From contig CAJZBQ010000053.1 of NCBI GenBank assembly GCA_914767885.1, forward strand, positions 1,896,501 to 1,960,500: a stretch of 64,000 nt of DNA. The letters are read 5' to 3'. The translations under genes and the position numbers were made by a program. Position 1 is the first letter of the stretch, and each line of letters opens with the position of its first letter. Shown here one piece after another: positions 1 to 9,189 of the stretch. This DNA is from Blepharisma stoltei (Eukaryota; Ciliophora; Heterotrichea; Heterotrichida; Blepharismidae). The notes under the pieces were generated by a model that was not told the origin of the DNA, ran no database searches, and was given only the letters and a program-made list of their open reading frames with translations.

Positions 1-660
1 TATAAATCGTTTAAAGCTATCAAAACTTCCACTAGATTCGAGATCATGGACCCCAAAACTTGAAGTTCCTTTCGACTCTTCAAAAAGATCTGATTTTATA
101 CAATCCATAGCTTGCTCTATAATCCCTTTCATTTCTTTATGCCTTTCGTCATTTTCCTCTTTAACTTTCATAATAATTTTTAGTAATTTTTCTTCTGAAT
201 TTTTGATTTTTTCATTGCTTTTCTCACTTGTAAGAAAATCTTCCAGCTCTTCAATTCTTTTTTCCAGCTCTTGCATTTTACCTGAATCCACATGCAAATT
301 GCTTCTAATATCGCTTAGCTTTGTGCTATGGTATCCTTCATTATTAGCAATCACTTCAACTCTTTTTTTCAATGTATTCAGATCATCTTCTTGATTTTCT
401 GCATAATTCTGCTGGAGCTTCACAAGTCTTGTTAAATTAATTATTTTTTCTTCGTTAATTTTCAAAGCACCTTGTAAAGCTTCAATTTGGTCGTTTACTG
501 TTTGGGAAGATATAGAATTCTGAGACACTTTGTCAATCTGTGATTCTAAATGGGTTATATATGCTTTTTTATCTGTAGAATTTTCAGTGTTTTTTGGTGT
601 GCTTTCGATTGATTTGTGCCGCTCTCGATATTTATCCCAATATTTAGAAACAGTCGACAT
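1..660 (-). CDS. Coiled-coil protein, C-terminus cut by window edge
   Basis: An open frame runs leftward from ATG at 660-658 off the window edge, about 220 residues. It begins MSTVSKYWDKYRERHKS and then is almost wholly charged heptad-like sequence rich in Glu, Lys, Leu and Asn, which predicts a long coiled coil. No enzymatic motif is visible. Its start codon is only 14 bp from the start of the divergent TSEN34-like gene, so the two probably share a promoter region. Such proteins in ciliates are often cytoskeletal or ciliary, but nothing here proves that. Confidence 0.75.
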   Translation of the reverse strand, partial: MSTVSKYWDKYRERHKSIESTPKNTENSTDKKAYITHLESQIDKVSQNSISSQTVNDQIEALQGALKINEEKIINLTRLVKLQQNYAENQEDDLNTLKKRVEVIANNEGYHSTKLSDIRSNLHVDSGKMQELEKRIEELEDFLTSEKSNEKIKNSEEKLLKIIMKVKEENDERHKEMKGIIEQAMDCIKSDLFEESKGTSSFGVHDLESSGSFDSFKRFI

Positions 661-674
661 GAAATTAATAAAGA

Positions 675-1178
675 ATGGAAGTTCTTGTAAAAGAAGAAAA
701 TAATAAGGTTTATGGGATAGTTATGGAAATAGAGCTTATGCTACAGCTTAGAAGAGAGCTTAAAATTGTACCTACACCTATAGGAACTGTTGCACATGCT
801 TCTAGCCAAAATAAATGTTTAGGGCCTCCTTTTATTTTGAACTGCTATCAATTGAGATTTTTATGGGAAAAAGGAATAATAAGCATTAATGAGCCAATTG
901 TTGATGAAATTATATATGAAGTTTTTAAATATTTCGCTGAAAAAAGGTGGGTTGTTAAAGAAGGACACAAGTTTGGCTGCGAATTTTTGGTATATGAGGG
1001 AGACCCAATTTCAAATCATAGCAAATATACGGTAGCTATACAAAATGATATTCCTGCGCAAAAATTGGTGGAGCTCTGTAGGATTTCGAATTATTCTAAC
1101 AAAATACTACTGGTTGCATATTTTAATGAAAATGGGCTAAATTTTAAGAAAATTGAATGGCTGGCTGGAAAAGCGTAA
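675..1178 (+). CDS. TSEN34: tRNA-splicing endonuclease catalytic subunit, Sen34-like
   Basis: 167-residue protein. The C-terminal half matches the tRNA-intron endonuclease catalytic domain: FLVYEGDP supplies the conserved Tyr, SNHSKYTV the catalytic His, and SNKILLVAY the Lys. The N-terminal half, with GTVAHASSQNK, resembles the Sen34 N-terminal domain. In the family this subunit cleaves the 3' splice site of pre-tRNA in a complex with Sen2, Sen15 and Sen54. It is shorter than the human protein, as is common in protists. Uninterrupted, stop TAA. Confidence 0.85.
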   Translation: MEVLVKEENNKVYGIVMEIELMLQLRRELKIVPTPIGTVAHASSQNKCLGPPFILNCYQLRFLWEKGIISINEPIVDEIIYEVFKYFAEKRWVVKEGHKFGCEFLVYEGDPISNHSKYTVAIQNDIPAQKLVELCRISNYSNKILLVAYFNENGLNFKKIEWLAGKA

Positions 1179-1233
1179 TTTTTATTTTAGAAGAGAAAAA
1201 CCAATACCAAGAATAAAAAACTCAAAATAATTG

Positions 1234-2440
1234 TTATTCATTAACCATTAAGCTTTGAGCCTCAGCTGAAGTTTCGATTTCTAAAGGCACAGCTATACAG
1301 TCTCTTTCTATTCTTTCATTCCGAACGTTTTCTCTTTCCTCTTCAATAGTCCCATCCTGAATTTCTTCAACGGCTTCGCAGCTTTCTTCCATAAAAATAG
1401 AATTCCGAGGCATCCATCGATTTTTTCGATCATCAACCCATTTATGTTCAGGGCAAACAGATTGACAAATTCCATGCAGCCATCTATCAATTGACTTATA
1501 ATGATATTTTATGTCATAGTAATTTGTACTAACAAATTTGTAAGTGTCAAAAATCTGTACCCTACCTTTCCACCATCTGGCACCAATGGTCTGTTCTCCA
1601 GTTTCTCCTCCTAACTCCCCCTCCGTGAGCATATAAAAAATTTTTATTCGCTTACGGAGGGGTTTATTTTTTTTTTAAAAAAAATTTATATAGAAATTTA
1701 AAGAAATTTTTTACAATTTTAAAAAAAAAACTCCAATTGAAAAATTGAGAATCAAAAATTAATTTAATTTGCGAAATTTATATATTTTAAAACGCAAGCT
1801 GTTCAAAATTAATCAGAAATAGCTAGAGATTTCGTTATAATAATTATCATTTATATATTTTTCATAAAAAATTGTTTATTCGCTCACGGAGGGTGTGCTT
1901 TTGGGCAAAAAAAATAGGGATTTTTCCAATGGTGTTGTATCTCACGTAGAGGAGGAGTAAGAAAATCTCTACATGGACCATATCATGTATTTGCTTTTTC
2001 ATTTTGGGACTATAATAAGTCCCAGACAAAAATACCAAATCACCTGGCTTCATGTCTTCGTAGTTTACATAGTCTAAGGTATCAGACTGATAGGCTTGGT
2101 TCCATCTGCATAGGGTAAATCCAAATTCTGAGCTCAAATCAAAAACTACTTGCCTTACAAGTCCACAGCAATCTAAAAATAAAGGACTGTTATAAGCGTC
2201 TGTCCCTGGCTCATGATATCGTTGGGCATAAGGAGTCCCAATATAATGCTTTGCTCTATCAATAAATTTTTGTCTTAATTGATTTCTGAACTCTGGGTCT
2301 TCACGATTATAATTATTATTTTTAATTGTAAAACTTCGGTTTTTAATTTCTCTTTTTTTCGCTTGCAAAAATTTGGAAAAAGAGTCTTGAAGCGACTCTG
2401 TATTATCCATGCAGACAATGAGATTTTCTTTTTCTTCCAT
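1234..2440 (-). CDS. NlpC/P60-like papain-fold protein, split by a MITE
   Basis: The N-terminal part (2440 to 1958) ends in HDMVHVEIF and the C-terminal part resumes with GGETGEQTIGARWW near 1611. Deleting 1612-1957 between its TA dinucleotides joins them in frame to a 286-residue protein. FLDCCGLVRQ carries the nucleophile Cys typical of the NlpC/P60 fold (D-C-x-G), and HVEIF carries the His. PGDLVFLSG between them is also characteristic. The family usually cleaves peptide or amide bonds; in ciliates the substrate is unknown. The C-terminal tail (about 80 residues) is acidic and has no recognised domain. Confidence 0.85.
1612..1957. mobile_element. BogoMITE-like MITE / IES, copy 1 (346 bp)
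   Basis: TA at 1612-1613 and 1958-1959 flank the element. The left end carries CCCTCCGTGAGC followed by an inverted copy (GCTTACGGAGGGG), forming a compound hairpin; the right end carries two direct copies of CTCACGGAGG-like motif (one decayed to CTCACGTAGAGG). The middle is AT-rich without ORF. Removal restores the NlpC/P60 frame. Confidence 0.9.
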
Positions 2441-2464
2441 TTTTAAATTATGAAAATGTGTTAT

Positions 2465-4804
2465 TTATTGTCTTTTTTGTTTTTTCTTTTCTTTTAAAAC
2501 TTTTAATTTTTTGAAATCGTCTTGGCTTATAGGCGGCTCGATTTTTTTGGCAAAAAGGTCGTCCCAATTAATGTCTCTGAAAAAACTATGTTGCTTTACT
2601 TGCTGAATACTGGGACGCTCCTCTGGGTTTTTATTCATTACTAAATTAATTAAATCTTTGGCATCTGGGTCTATCCCTTCAGGGAATTTTATTCTTGATT
2701 TAGATATCCGTTGATATAAAACAGTAATATTTTCTGTATAAAAAGGAGGCTGCCCTACAAGCATTTCATATAAATTAGCACCTATACAATAAACATCAGC
2801 TGGCTTCCAAGCACCTGTTTGAGCCAGAAGCTCAGGTGGCAGATAAGCTGGAGATCCACAAAATGACATAGCAGGGTTGCTCTCAGTAACATTTTCCTTG
2901 GCCAAGCCAAAATCTGCTAATCTTATATGGCCAAATTCATCGACTAGGATATTCTGAGGCTTTAAATCACGATATACAATGTCCATAGAGTGCAAGTGCT
3001 CTATAGCTAATATAGTTTCTGCTATGTAAAATTTAGAAATTTCAGTGCTTAAGTAATGAGCATGCTCTAATATAAGAGACAGATCTCCATTTGGACAGTA
3101 TTCTAAAGTCATAAATAAATGTCTATTAGTTTGGAATGCCCAGTATATAGGTATAATGAATGGATGCCTGATGGATTTTAATATCTTGCACTCTGCAATT
3201 GCATATTTTAGTTGCTTTTGAGATTTTAGCATGGTTTTGTTCAAGACTTTCAAAGCATAAATCTCTTGGTTGTCTTTTTTGATGACTTTATAAACATGCC
3301 CAAAGCTTCCTGAGCCGATTTCTTCGACAACGTCAAAGCTGTCTTCATTGATATGTCTTCCTTCATTATATTCAACGGCTTCTTCTTCAAAGCTTTCTCG
3401 ATGCTCAAAGCTTGCCATCTGTATAGGAATTCGGTTTTCTTCTTGATTCTCAAGCCATTCTCTATTCTCTGGACGATGGATATATAGATGGAAGAAATTT
3501 ATGCACTCATATAGCCGAGTTATTCACTCTGCCGATTTATCTTTCGAATTTGTATAATATTTCAATGTGATGTCACGAGTGCTCACAACAAAATAAAATT
3601 TATCTTCGGACATAGTAGATGTAACACTTTTAACTTCTTGTATATCCACAAATGGTATAGAGATGTCAGGCTGTATGCCTTCTAAATATGCATTTTTATT
3701 GTTATAGTGGATAAAAGTGCCATTTTGTGTATCAATTACTAGAAATACAAGCTTGTCATTAATTTGCCAGGATGAAATAGAGTAGACTTCACCGTTGAAT
3801 CCTGCAGGTCTTTCGTGATTTTTTTGGCCGTATTTTTCTAATAGTTCTTCACCGATGTACTTGGGTATCAATTCAGCAATGTCAATATTTGTGGCTAGTT
3901 CCAATGCAGTTTTTCCGTAAGGATCTTCAAGCTTGGTAGTAGCTCTTTTGTCAAGCAGGAGTCTGACTATTTCTGTATGCCCCATTAATGAAGATAAATG
4001 AAGGCCAGTTCCTCGTTCTGCAGTCATTTTATTTATCTGTATATAAGGTTGGTTCAACAGTAGCTCAACGCAGTCTTTATGACCTTGGTAGCAAGCTATT
4101 TGTAAAGGAGTTCAATGATCGTCAGTCTCAATATTACAATTAACTCCGAGCTCAATTAATTCTTTTACTATATTAGCATGGCCCATATAGCAAGCGAAAT
4201 GAATGCAACTTCATTTTCCATTATGAGGCGAATTTAAAAACTCAGTAACATCTTCCACAAGTACTCGCATATTTCTCTTTCTCATATAATCTTTCAGCAC
4301 TGAAAATAAATCTCGGACTTTTCCTTCTTGGCATGCAAGAACACACTGAGTTAGTCATGGCTCATACTCTACGCTTGGGCTTTCAATCTCTTCATGCTCT
4401 ATAATTTTTTCTACACTAGAAGGGGTAAGGGAGCCTCTTTCTTGAACATGAGCTACTGGAGCAGGATTAAAAACTGGCTGAGCAGTCCGACTTCTCACTG
4501 CTTTTCTATCATCTTGTGTTGGCTGAGGAGCGATAGGATTTTCTGTTTCTTTCTAAGTAACATTTACAGCTTCTAAGAAGATTTCAGTTCCATTATGTAC
4601 ATTGAATAGAGAAATTTTTGATGAAGTTGGAAGTAAAACCTAAATGGGAAATACTTTTGCTCCTGAGCTGATCAAGCTTAATTTCTGAAGGTGAGGAGGG
4701 ACAAGAGTTAATCTAGCGACTTCATCTTTGAGATCTTTGACTTTGGTATTAGGCTCCACATTAAGTTCAAATACTCGATCTCCGAATTTGATAGTGATTT
4801 TCAT
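2465..4804 (-). CDS. UBL-ankyrin-PH-AGC protein kinase
   Basis: 769-residue multidomain kinase with two 15-nt introns. Order: ubiquitin-like domain (from MKITIKFGDRVF, about 1-75), ankyrin repeats (about 150-330, for example GHANIVKELIELG and GHTEIVRLLLDK), a PH-like domain (about 350-460) ending in SAEWITRLYE, and an AGC-type kinase domain (GSGSFGHVYKV glycine loop, YRDLKPQN, DFGLA, SFCGSPAYLPPE). The PH-domain Trp and several others are TGA codons. The start is the ATG at 4804-4802 preceding the UBL domain. AGC kinases with PH domains act downstream of phosphoinositides; the UBL plus ankyrin part suggests a scaffold or ubiquitin link (inference). No hydrophobic motif tail is obvious. Confidence 0.88.
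4553..4567 (-). other. 15-nt intron in the UBL-ankyrin-PH kinase
   Basis: On the minus strand GTAAATGTTACTTAG, GT-AG, 15 nt, containing an in-frame TAG if retained. Removal joins EIFLEA to KETENPIA. Confidence 0.9.
4640..4654 (-). other. 15-nt intron in the UBL-ankyrin-PH kinase
   Basis: On the minus strand GTATTTCCCATTTAG: GT-AG, exactly 15 nt, with an in-frame TAG if retained. Removing it joins SSGAK to VLLPTSS in the ubiquitin-like domain. Confidence 0.9.
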
Positions 4805-4912
4805 TACAATCAATTATTAATTTTGCTATTTTCGATTTTCTAATGAATAAAAAAATACTAACTTGTTTAAGTATAAATTTAATATAAATCCTTCCTAATC
4901 ACAATTTCGCCT

Positions 4913-5398
4913 TTAAATCACTATACACGAACATATATCATTTTTCATTCCATCTCTTTTACTCAGTGCTTCTAGACTGTTCTGATACTGTAAAAGCTGT
5001 GACGCAAACCCATTGTTTGGCTGTGCTTCTGGGTGCTTCTTTTTCACGATCTCCAGCCCTTGTGTAAATCCAATATTTTTCGTCTTCATTAAATATGCAA
5101 TTAAAATTGTGGGAGCTCTTGAAATTCCAGTATCACAATGAATAAGAATTTTGCCTTTTTGCTTCAGGCAGTTTGTTATAAAATCATTGCACTCTTCGAA
5201 ATATTGATGAATATTGCATGATGCAAGATCGTAAATGTTAATTTGTTTGTAAGTGTAGTTATTTGGGAAACGCTGCGCTAAACCTTCGCCTACAATTAAA
5301 ATGTGAGTTATTTCATGATGCTGAAGCAAAACTATATTTGAGGCTGCATCGTAGTTTCCAATGAAAATTCCAGGTAACACCTTATTGATTGTATACAT
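4913..5398 (-). CDS. Dual-specificity protein phosphatase with CAAX box
   Basis: 161 residues, a compact catalytic DSP domain. HCDTGISRAP is the HCx5R phosphate loop (nucleophile Cys about residue 88), and IYDLAS gives the likely general-acid Asp about 57. The N-terminus VLPGIFIGNYDAAS is the typical DSP opening. The C-terminus CSCIVI fits a CAAX prenylation motif (CIVI), predicting membrane attachment. The substrate (MAP kinase or other) cannot be told from sequence. It lies 23 bp from the end of the next minus-strand gene, whose product also ends in a CAAX-like CLIF. Confidence 0.88.
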   Translation of the reverse strand: MYTINKVLPGIFIGNYDAASNIVLLQHHEITHILIVGEGLAQRFPNNYTYKQINIYDLASCNIHQYFEECNDFITNCLKQKGKILIHCDTGISRAPTILIAYLMKTKNIGFTQGLEIVKKKHPEAQPNNGFASQLLQYQNSLEALSKRDGMKNDICSCIVI

Positions 5399-5421
5399 TT
5401 ATGTCAATTTTATTAGGACTT

Positions 5422-8233
5422 TTAAAAAATTAAGCACGCTTTGGATTTTTTAGCATCTTTGGCTTTTTGTTGGATTTTTTCAGCAGCCTGATTTTCTGTT
5501 GCGGCAAGCCGAGATTCAGCGTTTCTTGCTAACTGGCCACCCAGCTCATTTTCAATTTTTTTCATGGCTTCTTCTGCGATATTTATTTGCATTTCTGGAC
5601 TCACGCCTTGTCCATAGCTTTGTTTAAAGTTATGGTCACTCATTTTCCTTACAGTTGTCTGCTTTACTGTATAATTTTGATCTTCAAACTCCACCTGCTT
5701 TTTCCAAACTTCTTCTTTTACTTCTCTTCAGAGCTTTGGATTTGCTTGGGCAATTTCATATAATTTTCCGGTGAAATCGATATTTGCTCGTTTATCCCTT
5801 AAATATTTTTTCTTTTCTTCTTCGAGTTTTAATTTTCTTTGCCTTATGCTCTCCAGCCTTTCTTTTTCCATTTCTTGAACTCTTTGCTTCCACTCATTAA
5901 CTCTAATCACATCTAAAGCGACATCTTCGCCTAAGTTCTTTTTGGTTCTAATAATAGCTGCATATTCGTTGAGTTTTTCAAGTTCAATTTCCATTGCTCT
6001 TTTGAACGCAAAAAAATCGTCTTCAAGCTGGTCTATTTGGATTTTCATTAATTTTATAGCTGTGTCTTTAACTTCTCGCTCGTGCTCTATAAGCTCGCTT
6101 ATACTGTGCTGAGATTTGACAACGATTTGGTCCAAATCATAGTTTTCTTCCATGTCTTCTAGCACATCTCTAATATAGTCTTTTACAAGCAGCCCGTCTA
6201 AGTTTACGATATAGCCCATAAACCCTATATAGATTTGTTTATCGAGCAAAATGTAATGGAAAGTTGAACAACCAAGTCAGACTCTATCAAAGGGACGAGC
6301 TGGAACTCAATACCAGGAAGGGTTAAAAAGTTACATATCAAAAATGGAGCAAAGTTGACAAGCAAGCAGGCAAGTTTTTAAAATAGCTTTGTATAAAAAT
6401 TAATTTTGAATTAAAGATACTTTTAGACTGACACTTATGAGTATCTAACCTATTTTTTCTTTATTTTCTATCAAATTAAAATTATTATGAATTATAAAAA
6501 TTAGATATCGATAAGTTAATTTCATAGTATAATTCCAGAGTCGCTTCGACCTTTAAGTGCTAGTCAAGCCGAATTAAAATCTTCGCCTTATTCAAAAGCC
6601 ACATTAGATGTGCATTAGAAAATTGAAATAGATTTTAAAAATTAAAGACTTATAATTTAAGTTGTAATTCGCGAAGGATAAATTTAAAAAAAACAAAATA
6701 ATAATTGTTTATGATAAAATGATCTATAAAGCCAAAGATTGTATTGAACGCTGATTGCTCCATATGAGGTTTTAATTGCTCATTAAAAATTGAAATGGAC
6801 TTAAAAATTAAAAAAACTTATAAGTCGAGTTTCTTTTTTGCTGAAGGATAGATTTTTAAATGAACAATTCAATTTGTTTATGAGCAACTGATTTATAAAA
6901 GCTAAAATTTGTATTGAAAGCTGATGGCTCTTTTAAAAGTATTAATGGCTCATAATAATTTATAATCTTGACATGATTTTTCTTATATATAATTATTTTT
7001 TAAATTTAATAATTTTTCAAATATATTAAAACATAAAATTTTAAAAATGTATACAATTATTTCTGATAAAAATTAAATTTTATTATAATAAAGCCATTTT
7101 TAAAAATTGGCCAACTTTGCTCACATTTGCCAATAATTTTTGACATCCAGCTAGTCCCTTTGATGGGGTCTGATTTGGTTGGTTAACTATCATTCCATTT
7201 TGTTTGATAACGAAATCTATAGAGGGGTATTAGTTATATTTTTGAACTTTAGGATACGAAATCTGTAAGTAGGATCGTAAGAAACTGGATTATTATACAA
7301 AGACAAGTTTTTCAGCTTCGGCAAATGAGAAACCGCTACGATAACATCATCTAAATTTCCTATCGAATTTGTATGAGCTTGAAGCTCTCCAATTTGTGTA
7401 TCTATTAAGGCTAGATGATTTATATCAGGAATTTGGTTTTGTTCAATTCTTAGCTCTTTTAAATAAAGCATTCCCTCAAGTCCTTCTATAGCAGATATCT
7501 GGTTTCCATACAAGTAAAGCAACTTCATGCTTCTTAAATGGCTGATTCGCTCTATCCGAGATATTTGGTTCATGCTGAGATCTAGGGCGTTTAAATTGCG
7601 ATTTCCTTCTAAATTTTCAATTTTTGTAATTCTGTTGCGTGATAAACGTAAAACTTGTAAAGCAGAAAGATTATCTAGGCCTTCTATGGTAGTAAGAAGA
7701 TTTGTAGACAAATCAAGGTAGAGAAGTGAGGGAAATAATTCGAGATGAGGGGGAATTGTACGAATCATATTAAATGAGAGATCAAGATGGACTAATTGCT
7801 TACTCCCCCCATCAGTGAGCGAACAAAACCATTGGAAATTCGCTATTTTTTGGGTGAGGGAATAAAAATTATTTAATCTATGAAGAAAATATAATTGGGA
7901 ATCGCCATAACGAAATCTCTTGCTAATTCTGTTTAATTTTAAACAGCTTGCTAAACTTTACAAATTAAATTAATATTTGCATTCTAATTTTTTGCAAATT
8001 AGGATTGTTTTAAATTTTAAAAAAAATTCTATAAAATTATAAAAAAAAAAATTAAATTCCATCATGAGTGAACAAAATATTTTGTTCACTAAAGGAGGAG
8101 GGGAGTTAGGGTTTGAGATTAGATTTGAGAGACCTTCTAAAGAAGAAATTTGTTTACTTTGGATTACAATTGCACTACCTTCCCTCCTGTCTTCAAAGCC
8201 TTTATCAACTACTTCTTTAGTTAATTTTGGCAT
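5422..8233 (-). CDS. LRR coiled-coil protein, DRC3-like, split by two IESs
   Basis: Three coding blocks are joined by removing 7801-8106 (MITE) and about 6221-7238 (long-TIR element), giving 495 residues in one frame. Start: ATG 8233 (MPKLTKEVVDKGF). Leucine-rich repeats of the SDS22 type (for example LEVLRLSRNRI-like units, NLEGNRNLNALDLS) end in an LRR cap with NPVSYDPTYR and VNLDGLLV. A long coiled coil follows, with one TGA-encoded Trp near 5723. This architecture fits nexin-dynein regulatory complex subunit 3 (DRC3/LRRC48) or a close axonemal LRR protein. Unusually, it ends in KSKACLIF, a CAAX-like motif, implying prenylation. The exact family member is uncertain. Confidence 0.82.
6221..7238. 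mobile_element. Long-TIR DNA element / IES with internal tandem duplication (about 1018 bp)
   Basis: Terminal inverted repeats of about 130 bp: left 6221-6360 and right 7108-7238, sharing motifs such as CAAAATG, TCAGACYCYATCAAAGGGAC and GAGCAAAGTTG in inverted orientation. The interior has no credible ORF but holds two diverged tandem copies of about 148 bp (6613-6760 and 6782-6930). Deletion between TA at 6219-6220 and TA at 7237-7238 restores the LRR-cap region of the host gene in frame (FKN to MGYIVNLDG). Confidence 0.85.
7801..8106. mobile_element. BogoMITE-like MITE / IES, copy 2 (306 bp)
   Basis: TA at 7801-7802 and 8107-8108. Inverted orientation relative to copy 1: the hairpin-forming double terminus GTGAACAAAATATTTTGTTCAC is on the right. 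The left outer motif is CATCAGTGAGCGAACAAAA. Removal joins SNLISNP to KQLVHLDLS in the first LRRs of the DRC3-like protein. Confidence 0.9.
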
Positions 8234-8635
8234 TTTATGCAAATTAATTCAAAGTTAAATAAAAATAATTTTATATTTTTATACATCCTGGTATTCAAAT
8301 GCTTTATTTTAGTTGGTTTAAGCATTAAAAATTAATAAAAGACAATTTAATTAATTTTATTTATATAGATTACATAAGTATTACCATAAATGCTTCATAG
8401 AGTCATACAAATTTTAAAATTGATTATTTACAAATTTTATATTGCAATTTAAAGTCTACTTCTAACTTATGCATTCTATGCTGGGAAAATTTGAAATATT
8501 AATTCTATATAAGGAATAGTTCAGCAGATCCCATTTTTTATAAATGTATTATATGAAAAATTCCCGCAAATAATAAAACCATTTTTAAGCTTATAAAATT
8601 ATTTAACAGCATGTCTTTATAATCTATAATATAAG
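8234..8635. other. AT-rich intergenic stretch
   Basis: No ORF, RNA gene or repeat recognised. It lies between divergent start codons and presumably holds both promoters. Confidence 0.5.
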
Positions 8636-9037
8636 ATGGGCAAAAAATTAAAAATAACCAGAGTTACGTCAAATCCTCAAAGGGCAATAGTTAGAAGCAC
8701 GGTGCGAGAAGATGTGGAAGAGAGCCAAAATTCTAAACCCAAGGAATTTAATCGTATTAAATACCGCCAAACCACGTTAGATGGTAAATTTGTGAAAGAG
8801 AAACCTTCAAAGCCAAAAACAAAAAAAAGCTATGAAATAGACCTAAGCGAAAATGAGCAGATAATTATTGAATTAGAGACAGATAGTAAAAAGAAATGTT
8901 GCAAGTGTAATGAGCCTGCAGTTATGAGAACGATCAGGCATGGTCAAAATTCAGGAAGAAGATTCTGGGGCTGTAAAAATTATGGGGACAAGAATTTTTG
9001 TGGCTTCTTTGAGTTTGAAGAAGAATTCCTGGAATAG
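8636..9037 (+). CDS. GRF-type zinc-finger protein
   Basis: 133 residues. The N-terminal two thirds is basic and low-complexity. The C-terminal 50 residues form a GRF zinc finger: CCKCNEPAVMRTIRHG, then GRRFWGCKNYGDKNFCGFFEF, with the expected Cys ligands and the conserved G-R-x-F-W/Y core. GRF fingers bind single-stranded nucleic acid and occur in topoisomerase III, NEIL3 and APE2. Here the finger is nearly the whole recognisable protein, so it may be an accessory factor. ATG at 8636 is the first in frame. Confidence 0.8.
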   Translation: MGKKLKITRVTSNPQRAIVRSTVREDVEESQNSKPKEFNRIKYRQTTLDGKFVKEKPSKPKTKKSYEIDLSENEQIIIELETDSKKKCCKCNEPAVMRTIRHGQNSGRRFWGCKNYGDKNFCGFFEFEEEFLE

Positions 9038-9189
9038 ATACCTTCAAGCTCTTTAGTTCATTTTAATAAAAATAAACCTGCAAAGCAATTTATATTGTTA
9101 TAAAATTAGATTATAAGGATTAATAAAAATTAATTTAAATTAAAATTCTTCATTTTTATTACAATGTCTACAATTATCTAAATACTTTC

